From positions 62,001-126,000 of the forward strand of contig JABYQU010000011.1 in assembly GCA_022264855.1 (NCBI GenBank): DNA of 64,000 bases, written 5' to 3'. Positions 41,933 to 52,994 of the stretch are shown piece after piece (positions within the stretch are counted from its first letter, which is position 1; every line of letters starts with the position of its first letter). Source of the stretch: Lenzites betulinus (taxonomy: Eukaryota > Basidiomycota > Agaricomycetes > Polyporales > Polyporaceae). The notes below the pieces were generated by a model. That model was not told the origin of the DNA. It worked only from the letters and a program-made list of their open reading frames with translations, and made no database searches. The position numbers were made by a program, and so were the translations under genes.

Positions 41933-44189
41933 ATGTACGAAGGCCTCTCGGGCCAAAAGAAGGGCCTCCTCTTCCTCGCCGCTGTCGTTTTTGCGTTTAT
42001 GCAAGGAGGGCTATGGGCGGCGCGGAGGAAGGACACAGACATCTTTCCCGACAATTCTCTAGTCGCGTCCACAACGCGTTACCTGCCCTTCGTCCGAGGG
42101 AACGCACGGCCAACAATCAAAGAACACCCGATACCCAAACTCATGGCCGAAGCAGAAACGAAGTTTAGGGAGGTCCTTGCGAGGCAGAGTCGGACACTGG
42201 AGGAGGCGGTGAAGGAGTATGAACGGCGGTATCGGCGAAAACCACCGCGCGGGTTCGATCGTTGGTGGAGGTTCGCACGGGATAACGGCGTGCTCATGAT
42301 TGACGAGTATGACAACATTGACGAAGACCTCGCACCTTTCTGGGAGCTTCCTGGCGAGCAGCTGCGCTGGAGCGCCGCCCTGGTGAGTTGCTACAATCTC
42401 TTAACGCATATATACGCGATCCTGAAGTACAGCATCAGGCCGGGCATCTGCCGTTTGTCGACATTGTACGTGTACAGTCGGGGAACGCGTCCGCCGTAAA
42501 CGTGTTGGACGGGTACGAGACGGAAGATGTGAGTGCGCGCGCGAAGGGCTTCCTGTCCATGATAGAGAAGTTCCAGGACCAGGTATGTGATGAACACAGC
42601 GCACTCACTTCAGAGTTCGTTTTGATGATATGGTAGCTTCCTGACCTGCAATTCCCTGTGAACGGAATGGCCGAGGGACGGATCCTGGTACCATGGGAGC
42701 GCAGGATAGGCTCCAACCTGACGATGCAGTCCAACATCGGTAGCCCCTGTTTTTTATATGAGCATGGTCGAAGCAGTACTAACCACGGCATTGGCTATAG
42801 ATGCGGCTCGCAACGAGCTCAGCGGGATCCATCAGCCAGATTGGCATGGGGAGGGTAATGTCTGGGAGGCCTTCCGACGGACATGTGAGCCTGGGACTGC
42901 GGCTCGTCGCCTGTTTAGCGCATTCCGCGCGTCTTCGGCGCACAAGACTAGCCAGCTCTCTGCGCGTAGCGAAGAGTTCGTCTTTTCCGGTAACACGGCC
43001 GGCAACTACTCGTTTTGCACGAACCCGTGGGCGCACTATAATCAAGGGCACTTCTTCTCGGACTGGCGGACTATCCCCGCCACATTCCCGATTTTCTCAC
43101 CTGCGAAGGCATCAGGGTACCTGGATATCCGGATACCGAGTCATTACTACTACGCGCAAACCCGGCGGTATACGTATGGTTGGGATTCTGTCAACCTCCA
43201 GCTCAAACCCGTGGACGACATGGAAACGCCCTGGGAAGAAAAGAGTGATAAGATATTCTGGCGTGGTGCCTCAACAGGTGGTGGCAGCTCGCCTCCCGGC
43301 TTCGCCGCCCAATACCAACGTCATAGGTACGTTCCACCCACAGCTCGCATGGGGTTTTTATGCGAGCCTGTTTCCCACCCACAGATTCGTCCGTCTCGCT
43401 AGCGACCAGTCCTCAGCTAACCGCACTGTCGTCTTCGCCGATCCTCCCGGGTCGACAAATTACATCTATGCCGATGTTCCCGCCGCGGCGCTCAACGATG
43501 AGGTCATTGACGCAGCCTTTGTGAAGGTGGTCGGAGCGGAGAACTTCCCCGGCGGCCACGATGCATTCGTGCAGCAGCACCGCGTTGACGATGGGGGTGT
43601 TAACTTAGGCGATCACTGGAAGCACAAGTACATCGTGGACCTCGACGGAATGGGCTACTCGGGCCGATTCTTCTCGTTCATGGAATCGGACAGCGCAGTG
43701 ATGAAGGCCACTGTCTACCGGGAGTTCTTCTCAGACTGGATACAGCCATGGTGAGTCTTCTCCTAACGTGCCCCCATCGGTGACCGCTGCTGACACGCTG
43801 CAGGCTGCACTATATCCCCCTTTCACAAACGTATTCCGAGATCTACAACATCCACGCTTTCTTCTCCGGCGCGACAGAGTCCACCCTGCGCGCGGCGAAC
43901 GCTACTGTGCTGTCCATGCCACCAGAAAAGCGCAAGACAGTAGACGGAGACAGGAGACTGCGACGGATAGCCCGGGCGGGCAAGCAGTGGAAGCGCACGC
44001 TTGGTCGGAGAGTGGATATGGAAGGTGCGTACCTTAGCTGCCTTCCGCTTACGACCCCTTCCGTGCTGCCTCGCGTTGTTCATCCGCTGACTGACACGTT
44101 CACTCCCCACAGCGTATGTCTATAGGCTGTGTCTGGAGTACGCGCGCGTGTGGTCGGATGACCGGGACGCGATGAGCTTCACGCTCTGA
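41933..44189 (+). CDS. CAP10-domain glycosyltransferase (GT90 family), 630 aa
   Basis: Seven exons: 41933-42382, 42433-42582, 42637-42739, 42801-43326, 43385-43750, 43804-44024 and 44113-44189, 1,893 nt in frame. ATG 41933 is used because it puts a single membrane anchor (LLFLAAVVFAFMQGGLWAA) about 12 residues from the N-terminus, as in type II Golgi proteins. The stem has a coiled region. The catalytic region shows CAP10 features: EEFVFSGNTAGNYSFC, DKIFWRGASTGG, HKYIVDLDGMGYSGRF and FYSWIQP-type FSDWIQPWLHYIPL. Relatives such as Cryptococcus Cap10/Cxt1-class proteins and POGLUT enzymes transfer xylose or glucose; the donor and acceptor here are not known. It probably acts on wall or capsule-like glycans or on glycoproteins. 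Confidence 0.87.
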
Positions 44190-45518
44190 GATCTGGGCCC
44201 TTATTACCCCTTCACTTTGCCGAGTTGCGATCTCATTATGCCCTCCTCGCCAAGGTCGCCCCTCCTATCGGTCTTGACCTCTGACGCCTTGATCAGCTGC
44301 CTAGTTCCTTTTGCTCACAGGGTACGCGGGACGTTTCACATACTTAGAATTAGCATAGGATGTACCACCACTTCGCAGCGCTAACGCGTGTTGTCGCCGT
44401 AAATACTCGTAGAGCCGTTAGTAATCGCACACAGTATGGTTACGGGTGTTGTATGCGAGTGCGCACTGCGGGGCCCCAGGCTGACCCTGGACGTCGTTCG
44501 AAGCGACGTAGATCATCTGAAAACGCGCAGAACGTTGGTCCGAAGCGTAAGTTCAGGTGGGCGCTTGCAATTGCTCTCAGGGCAAGTCCCTTTCCCCTCT
44601 TCGTCGAACCTCAACAGCGCACCCAACGCACCCTCCACGACGTTACCACGAACTCGTTTCATGTCCCTCCTTCTACAAATCTGTGGCTCGACATCCACCA
44701 TGCTTGTCAGCTGACGCTATTTGGCAGCTGCATGGCCCTAGTGCACCGGTATGCGGACAACATATCGGATATCCGGATGAACACATATGTGGCCAGAACC
44801 CGGTCTGTCTGGATGTTACAAATATTCTCCCGGAAGATAGGAAACACCAGGCATTTCTTCGGAGCAGGAACCAGCCTGTGCGACATGGGAACCACACCCT
44901 TCCCGCAGCTTCTGCGCGAACATGCCTTTGCCTCGTGGCCTTCGCGCGAGAGCGTGCTGTGGCCCTCCCCTGGGTGGCCCGAGCGTGGAGCGCTCCCAGA
45001 TGACTGTACTGTGGCTAGAAGGCCTCGACTGCACGAATTTGCGAAGACAATGCGGATCGACTTGCGCGCGCAATTGTAAGCGAAATGCTCTCGTTATGCG
45101 GACGTACACACGCAGCATGCTGACTGCCCGCCAGAGGCGCCGTGGAACGGTCCCTCTGTACAGGCCCAGGCGATTTCAATCTCAGCCTCCCAGAGCCCGC
45201 GCCCATATGCTATCTGGCGATCACGCCCGCCGTACCGCCAGCTAGGATCGAATGTTCCGGGTGGTGATGTCCCATCTGAGAAAACACGTTGTACAAGCGT
45301 GTCTGCGAAGCTGTGATAGCGCCCTTTTTATGTTCTGCAGGCTGTCGTCATAAGACCCCCGCGCGACCACGGAGAGACGCTCTGATACCACCGGCCCAGC
45401 CGCGCTACCTTCGCTTTGCAGCGGATTATTATCCTTTGCAGGCCACCGCCTTCGCCTTCAGTCCCCTTTGTCTCCCCACCATCCCCCGACGACCATTGCT
45501 TGGGCCCAAGCTATCACA
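44190..45518. other. Intergenic region after the GT90 gene
   Basis: A 239-codon open frame (ATG 44360) with a basic RRSKRRR cluster overlaps other frames of similar length and has no recognisable domain. I do not call it a gene. Confidence 0.45.
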
Positions 45519-47060
45519 ATGCCTCTGTCGACGATGTCAAATATGTCCTCACCTACTCCTAGTCGCTACCCCGATCTACCAGTCCCCCGCACCCAAAGTG
45601 TATCCGAGTTCCAGGTCGAGCACGCCATGTCCTCCAAAGCCCCCTTCTCCCCCAGCAAGCAGCGACGGCGCGGTTCCGACCCAGAATACGATACCCAGGC
45701 GGCGTATCGGGCAGCTCTGGCTGCGCTCGTCAACGCGAAAGCCCGTCCGTTTGCCACCGCAGGTCGAGCACCGATGGATCCGAGCAATCTTACGCTCTTC
45801 TTCAGGTCTCAGGTGCGTGCAACTGGTTATCTGCGGCGTGCAAGGACTGCGACTCACCTGCGGATGCGGCTGATCAGAGCGGAATCAGCCACTCGCTCGA
45901 CTTTCCTATCGATGTGGAAGTTGATATGCCCCCCGCGCTCGACGTCCTCATCGCATCGTGCATCCCTCACCCCGCCGCTAGCGGCTACGCCGAAAACGAG
46001 AGCCTGTTCTACCCGCCCAGTCTCCCCTTGACCGCCACACTCGAGCTGGCGAACCACCCCATCCTCGAAGCTGTGCGGAATACCTTGTTCCCAGCGCTCC
46101 CTGTGGGCCACTACCTGACGGCCGTTCGTGATAAGCTCGAGATCTGGCCGAAAGGGAATGGGATCACTGTCCAGACCCGGCCGCTCGATAATCGAGTGGC
46201 CACCGTGATTGTTACGTTGCCGGTGAAGTTCCGCGGGGGCACCCTCGTGGTGCGAAGTCTGGACGGCATGGAGGAGAAGTTCTATGGGCGGGGCGGGAAG
46301 GGCGTCGACCTCGAGTGGGCCGCGTTTCTGTCCGACTGCGACTACGAGATCCAGCCTGTGCGGAGCGGCTGCCGTGTCACGATCTCGTATGCCGTGCAGG
46401 TCAAGTCGTTCGGCCCTGCGGGTGTCCAGCCGGACCCTTTGATCAACCCCAGTGACCAGTTCCTGGACCTGCTTTCTCCCGTACTCAATATGTCTCGCGG
46501 ACGCCGCATTGCGTTCTACCTGACTGGGGAGTATGGTGTCAACCCCGGAGATGTCTTGGCGGAATCTCTCGTCCCGAATGTACGTGCACTCGCTTCGGGA
46601 TTCGCGATTACTCTTCTGATCTTTCATATAGCTCAAGGGAGGCGATTCGATACTCTATCATGCGCTGAAACTGTACAAACTGGCCCCGGAGCTCCGCTGG
46701 ACCGCAGGCGGCTACGTATGGGCTGTCGATCAGACCGTCGAGTTCGCGAACGAAGCTGCCGAGAGCCCAACGGCCTCGGTCGCTCGTCAGCCTCTCTCCG
46801 TGCTCAGCGGTGGCCGTCTGCCTCCCATACGCGGTCCCTTCAGCTCTGCCTCAGAGCCCGGTGAGGACGAGGTCGATGACCTGCGGCATCGTGTAGTCAA
46901 GAGCGGCGCAGTGCCAATCAACGACACCGACATTATGATCGTGTCCGACATCGTGACCTTCCCCGGAGTCATTGCGAAGGAACGGGTGCCGTTCGTGTCT
47001 GGTCTGGGCGAGATCGAGAAACTGGTGGTGAATGTGCTGTTGGTAGTGTATGTGCCGTGA
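45519..47060 (+). CDS. 2OG-Fe(II) oxygenase-fold-like protein, iron ligands not evident
   Basis: The N-terminal frame starts at ATG 45519 (MPLSTMSNMSSPTPSRYPDL) and is basic and Ser/Pro-rich. The main frame then runs to 46579, an intron 46580-46631 follows, and the last exon 46632-47060 ends in VVNVLLVVYVP. The core (HYLTAVRDKLEIWPKGNGI, TVIVTLPVKFRGGTLVVR, WAAFLSDCDYEIQPVRSGCR) has the strand order of prolyl-4-hydroxylase-type 2OG oxygenases. The usual H-x-D is absent: TRPLDNR lies where it should be. It may be a non-catalytic relative. The join between the two frames near 45806-45820 needs a shift of two bases that no normal intron explains, so either the model or the sequence is imperfect there. 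Confidence 0.55.
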
Positions 47061-47448
47061 TTGTGTTGTTTCTCTGGTTGCGATTGCGCTCTGTTATTCC
47101 CTGGCTTGGTACTAGCACTATGGACATGTTGTATTAGTAGCGATGTATCATACGTCAGTAATCGCTATGCATTGCTTTACTCTCCAGCTCGTCGAGTATA
47201 TGTGGCCTATACCCCAGTCGAGGAGCGATGGAGGCCGCGGCCCTCGGCAGAGACTCGGAAGCCAATGGGAGCGCGGGTAAAGTCGCACCAATCAGCGACG
47301 CGCGGTTGCAGCTCGGCCAAAGCCGGAGTTTGGTCACTGTGTTGGGCGACGAGCACGGCGTCTTTCACCCTCTCCTCGTCGTTGCGCACATCGCCGACGT
47401 GCGCATTCTCTACCGTCATACCCCTCTAGTTCTGCCCCGGCGACAGCC
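47061..47448. other. Intergenic region before the complex I gene
   Basis: Upstream region of the 78-kDa subunit gene. No further gene and no clear TATA box. Confidence 0.45.
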
Positions 47449-50196
47449 ATGCTGCGGCTCGTTTCGTCGGCCTCCAAGCCCTCGGCGGCGGGCGTGCTCG
47501 CCAAGGCCATCGGAACTCCCTCGTCAACCCGCTCAAGTGCGCCTCGTTCCTCTGCAGACTGGTTTTCAATAGTTCATACTATGTCTTCCAATTTTATCAG
47601 GTCGCAGGACATTCTCTTCGACGCCGGCGAGGAAGGCGGACATCACCCTTACCGTCGACGGAAAGGAGGTGACGGTCCCCCAAGGTACGCGTTCATTACA
47701 GCTGGTCGGGTTGGCAGGGCGTCGTTTGACAGCGTCTTGCAGGCTCTGCTCTCATTCAGGCGTGTGAGGCTGCAGGAGCAACAATACCGAGGTGGGTCAG
47801 GTTTACTACGCCCGTTTATTCCTGTGATTGACCTTCGCGCAGATTTTGTTACCATGACCGACTGGCTATCGCGGGTAACTGCCGGTGAGCACTCCCGTAT
47901 TTCGCGCACTCTCCGGGTCGAAGAAGGCTCATTCTTGCGAATAGTATGTGTTTGGTCGAAGTTGAACGATCCCCAAAACCCGTTGCCTCCTGGTAAGCCC
48001 GCTTCAGGCCTGTCATGTGCAACCTCTGACCTTGCGAAGCGCCATGCCTGCCATGCCCGGTGCAAAGGTGTGGACGAACACTCCTTTAGTTCATGAAGCT
48101 CGGTGCGTGTCCCCGAATTCCCCCAGACAGCGTGACATGCTCATCGGCGTAAAGCGAGGGCGTAATGGAATTCCTGCTGTCCAACCATCCACTCGACTGC
48201 CCCATCTGTGACCAGGGAGGCGAGTGTGATCTTCAAGACCAGTCGATGCGTTACGGTGCGGACCGAACACGCTTCCACGAGATTGCTGGGAAGCGTGCGG
48301 TTGAAGACAAGGACCTCGGTCCTCTGGTCAAGACCTCCATGAACCGTTGCATTCAGTGCACACGGTGCGTGCGGTTCGCCAACGAGGTTGCGGGAGTGGA
48401 GGAGCTCGGTACGACTGGCCGTGGAAACGACATGCAGATCGGCACGTACGTCGCGAAGACGATGAACTCCGAGTTGTCTGGGAACGTTGTCGACCTTTGC
48501 CCCGTCGGTGCATTGACGAGCAAGCCTTACGCGTTCCATGCCCGGTCATGGGAGCTCAAGCACACCGACTCCGTTGACGTCCTTGACGCTGTTGGCTCAA
48601 ATATCCGCGTCGATTCCCGAGGTGTTGTCGTAATGCGCGTGCAGCCTCGCCCCAACGACGATGTCAACGAGGAATGGATTAGCGACAAGACCCGTTACGC
48701 TCACGACGGTCTCCGGTTCCAGCGTCTGACTGTTCCCCTCGTTAAGCAGGGCGACCGCTTCGTGACTGTGTCATGGGAGGACGCACTGACCGCGATCTCC
48801 GACGGTCTCGCTCGCTCTGGTGCCAAGGGCGATGAGATCAAGGCCGTTGCCGGCCACCTCGCCGACACGGAGTCGCTTGTCGCCCTCAAGGACCTCGTCA
48901 ACCGCCTTGGCTCCGACAACACCGCTCTCGACCATGTAGGTGGCCACGCCGTGCCTGTCCATGCTGTGGACGTGCGGTCCAACTACCTCTTCAACTCGAC
49001 CATTCCCGGTGTCGAGCAGGCAGACGCCATCCTCCTTGTCGGCACTAACCCTCGACATGAGGCAGCGGTTCTCAACTCGCGTATCCGGAAGAGCTGGTTG
49101 CACACCACCCTCGAGGTCGGCATGATCGGCGAGCGTGTTGACACCACGTACAGCTACGACTACCTTGGAGCGGACGCGAAGGCTGTTGCGGAGTTCGTCG
49201 CCGGGAAGGGCGAGTTCGCGAAGAAGTTCAAGGCGGCGAAGCGCCCCTTGATCATCGTTGGCAGCTCGTTGGTGGAGCATGTTGATGGCGCCGCCATCTA
49301 CAACGCTCTGGCCAAGTTCGTGGACGCGAACAAGGACAAGCTTGTGACGCCTGAGTGGAACGGCTTCAGCGTGCTCCAGCGGGTTAGCACTGTGTCCCTC
49401 CATGAAACGTCCGCAGCGTACTTAACCTCACTCCACAGGTTGCTTCGCGCGCCGCAGCCTACGACATCGGCTTTGTCCCCTCAAAGAAGGCGTCGACGGC
49501 GAAGCCCAAGTTCCTTTACCTCCTGAACGCCGATGACGTGAACCCCAAGGATATCCCTGAAGATGCCTTTGTTGTGTACCAGGGTCACCACGGTGATCTT
49601 GGCGCACAGCTTGCTGACGTCGTCCTTCCCGGCTCCGCATACACCGAGAAGGGCATGACGTGGGTGAACACCGAGGGTCGTGCGCAGTTGGGTCGCGCCG
49701 CCGTTCCCCCTCCTGGCGCGTCGCGGGAGGACTGGAAGATCATCCGGTACGTAGACCATCTAGTTCGCCTCAGAGAATGTTCCTTATAGTCGTCCTGCAG
49801 TGCACTGTCGGAGATTGTTGGCTCGCCATTGCCCTACGACGACATACTCAGTCTTCGGGATCGCATGTGGGAGATCTCACCAACGCTGCTTCGTTACGAC
49901 ACCCTCGAGCCGACGTCCACCGACGTCGCCCTGACTGGTCTGAAGGCCCTCGCCAACGGCACCGCTGGCGCGAAGGTTACCGGTGAGCCGCTCAAGAAGC
50001 CCATCGACAACTTCTACCAGACCGACCCCATCTCGCGAGCGTAAGTCGATCCATCTCCCGCACGATTGAACTGCGTGCTGATACCTGTTGTGCTTGTAGG
50101 TCTGTCACGATGGCGCAGTGCACGCGTGCGTTTGTGAAGGGAGAGAACTACGGGTTTACTGAGCTGTCTAGTCCTGCGGAGGCTGCGTTTGCATGA
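47449..50196 (+). CDS. NDUFS1 (nuo-78): NADH:ubiquinone oxidoreductase 75/78-kDa Fe-S subunit, mitochondrial complex I, 748 aa
   Basis: Ten exons: 47449-47536, 47601-47684, 47743-47791, 47843-47884, 47945-47992, 48040-48102, 48155-49382, 49439-49746, 49801-50040 and 50100-50196; 2,247 nt in frame. The N-terminus (MLRLVSSASKPSAAGVLAKA) is a mitochondrial presequence ending near RRTFSSTPARK. A [2Fe-2S] ferredoxin-like domain has C-x10-C-x2-C-x13-C (FCYHDRLAIAGNCRMC). Next come H-x3-C-x2-C-x5-C (HPLDCPICDQGGEC) and the [4Fe-4S] motif CIQCTRC with a distant CPVG. The molybdopterin-oxidoreductase-like domain follows (KPYAFHARSWELK, GHHGDLGAQLADVVLPG). The protein passes electrons through the matrix arm of complex I. 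Five exons of 42-88 nt are packed at the 5' end, the rest in long exons. No defects seen. Confidence 0.95.
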
Positions 50197-50435
50197 TGTT
50201 TTTAGATTCATGAAATGAGAACACCTCCTAGTTTCTTTCATCAGTAAACATCCATGGATTCCCGTACTCAGCGATAGTTTCCGGCGATGTTCTCGGTGGC
50301 TGGCTAGCTCGGAGAATTCCCTTTCGGGTATATGTTTAATGCCACGTGGAAGAGTAACACAAGTCATCCAGCGGTGGCTGCGGCAGTCATCCACTTCCTG
50401 TCGCCATAGACCTTCAAGATCGTCCCAGGAACGAG

Positions 50436-52344
50436 ATGCCATTCAGTCAAACTGAAATTGAAGAAGAGCGCGTCCATTTTGCTAACGTTGTCGCGACGTT
50501 CCAGCAGTACGCCCCGTATGCTGTAAGACGCCGATTCCGTCTATCCGTGGTCAGTGAACGCGACACTCAAAGCCCTGCCTGCGCCGTCGCCGTCGCGTCT
50601 GCCAGCTGAACGCGAACAACCGCCGCAGGAAGGACATCTACATTATCCCGATCGAGGACCGCGAGCTGCTGGAGACCGTCGGGTACAAAGAGCGGATCTC
50701 GGCGACGGACAACGCGATACTGGCGAACGCGGAGTTCCTGCAGCTGCTCATTGCGAACCCCGAGATCTTCGGACAGGAACTTGAGCTGCAAGAGCACGAA
50801 GAGGCTGGCGACAAACCGGGGCCTTCTCGCGATCCTCGTCTTAATGCACGGCAGCGCTCGCATGATCATCACGGTCATGGTGCGTCAGGATTTTCTTCTT
50901 ATTTTCAGAACGCTAGAGTACGAAAGCTGAGATTTACCGCAGAGCATTCTCATAATCATGGGGCTTCTCATGCTCACGGATCGCATACGCACTCGCATGA
51001 CTCCTCTAACGACGCATCGAGTGGCATTAACAAAGGTCATGGCGGCAAACGGCCGTATAAGCCTACTGAGCACGACATGGACAAGTTGCGCAGCACACTG
51101 AAGCAGCTAGTCCGCGATTGGAGCGAGGAGGTATGGGACGACGCTGCATCTCATCTTATTGGACGCTGAAGGTTTTGTCCCCGTAGGGTCGCGCGGAGAG
51201 GGACCTGTGCTACGAGCCCATGAAGGAGGCATTGGTGCAGCACTTCGCTGACATCCCGGAAGAAGAGAGGTAGGTGTTGATAGTGTTTTTGCCCCTGCAG
51301 CGTGTTGATCTCGTCTGCAGGAGAAACTTCCGTGTCCTTGTCCCTGGGGCAGGTCTTGGACGGCTAGCATGGGACATAGCAAACTTAGGTACAAGCATCA
51401 AGATCATGCTCGTAGGGACGGTCACTAATATCCCCTCGCAGGCTTTGCATGCCAGGGGAACGAATTCTCGCATTATATGCTTCTCGCGTCCTACTACATG
51501 CTGAACAGGTATGTCCGGCTTCTTGATCTATACGTTAGAGAATTCAGTGTTGACTCGACCGCTTCCATCAAAGAACAGATGCAGTCAACAAACACACCAT
51601 ATACCCATACGTCCACTCGTTCTCTAACCTGCTGAACAACGAGGGCCTTCTACGGCCGATCCGCATACCGGACGTTCTACCTGCTTCCCTCCCTCCAGGA
51701 TCAGATTTCTCCCTTGTCGCAGGTGAGACTATTCTCACTGGCTTATACTGACCACGTCTGACCGATCCCATGTTTCCCAGGGGACTTCGAGGAGATCTAC
51801 GGCGCTGAGGAGGGGGACGATGCGGAATCGCAGGTTGGACAGTGGGACGCCGTCGTGACGTGCTTCTTCATCGACACGGTGTGTCTCACCCACCTCCTCG
51901 CCTACAACTCACCCTGTACATCTGCTCACGCATCTGGAACGACATACAGTCTAAGAACATCGTCAACTATCTCCGCATCATTCACCGCATACTCGCACCA
52001 GGCGGCGTCTGGATCAATCTCGGTATGGCGCCCTCGGGCCTCCCTCCCTACAGGAGCTGACGGTCGCTGAATGGGCACACCAGGACCGCTGCTGTGGCAC
52101 TGGGAGAACAACTCGACGAACGACCCGTCCATCGAGCTCACGCTCGGAGAAGTCAAGGCACTCGCGCGCATGATCGGCTTCGAGTTCTCCGTAGGCATCC
52201 GACGTGGCTGCATCCCCGGACGTTGCGCTGACTCCTGTTTTTCAGAACGAGCGGACGGTGGACACGACGTACACGAACAACGCGCAGAGCATGCTGGGAT
52301 ACGTGTACCATGCCGCGTTCTGGACGGCGACAAAGAGAATATAA
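50436..52344 (+). CDS. CARNMT1-like: N2227-family carnosine N-methyltransferase-like protein, 430 aa
   Basis: Eleven exons: 50436-50522, 50606-50879, 50943-51130, 51187-51269, 51321-51388, 51442-51508, 51574-51722, 51781-51878, 51950-52022, 52084-52190 and 52246-52344; 1,293 nt in frame. Family features: ANNRRRKD near the N-terminus, PTEHDMDKLRSTLKQLVRDW, the SAM-binding motif VLVPGAGLGRLAWDIA, GFACQGNEFSHYMLLASYYM, the acidic strand WDAVVTCFFIDT, PGGVWINLGPLLWHW and the end YHAAFWTATKR. Human and yeast (YNL092W) members methylate the imidazole of carnosine-like dipeptides. The fungal substrate is not known. A His-rich stretch at about residues 114-140 (HDHHGH, SHNHGASHAHGSHTHSHD) interrupts the conserved part. 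Alternative acceptors exist at several introns; the ones chosen keep frame and family sequence. Confidence 0.88.
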
Positions 52345-52994
52345 CAGATACTAGCACTCGTATGATGCAAAGTAGTTGGCTGACAGACATAAATGCTTGT
52401 ATTACGAAGGATGGCATATCCCTGCGCCTCGGCCGGGCACCTGTAGCAACTACGCTCGCCGTTGCATTCACCGTTCCACCAGCTTCAGCGGCCGACATCG
52501 CAGCGAAAATAGTTATAGCAAGCTTCTATTTCTTTTATCTGTGATACACAGCACTGAGTACGTATACGTATAATCCAGCAAGGCAGTAGATATCGTAGTG
52601 AGTTATCGTACACCGGGATGCGCAAGTTAAGATGATAAGATGATAAAAAGATGATGATGGTGATAAGTATGAGGATTACGGACGCGCTCTTCTAGTAAGT
52701 ACCCCTTCGGCGAGTATATATGTAAGTAATATGTATCGTGGCCGTCGACCGTCCCTCTCGGGCCCCACGGCGTCGGCGGCGGGTTTCGGTTCCGGTGTTC
52801 AGGTTCAAGGTCGTGGCGCGGCGCGCGGAGGTGCAGCCGACTAGATGGGTGGTTCGTAGCCTACTCTAATAGGGAGGTGCGGCGGGAGAAGGATGCAGGG
52901 ATCGGTCGTGGAGATGATGGGAGATGTATGAGACATTGAAGCAGGGAGATATGAACGAAACGAGAGACGAAAGTAGTCCGTGGGCGCGTACAAG
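52345..52994. other. Convergent intergenic region
   Basis: Between the 3' ends of the methyltransferase and the ABC gene. It holds an A/T and GATGATG-rich stretch around 52630-52670. No gene. Confidence 0.5.

Noticed and set aside
44360..45079. 239-codon open frame as a gene
   Set aside because: It overlaps other long frames in a GC-rich region, has no domain, no introns unlike its neighbours, and odd composition.
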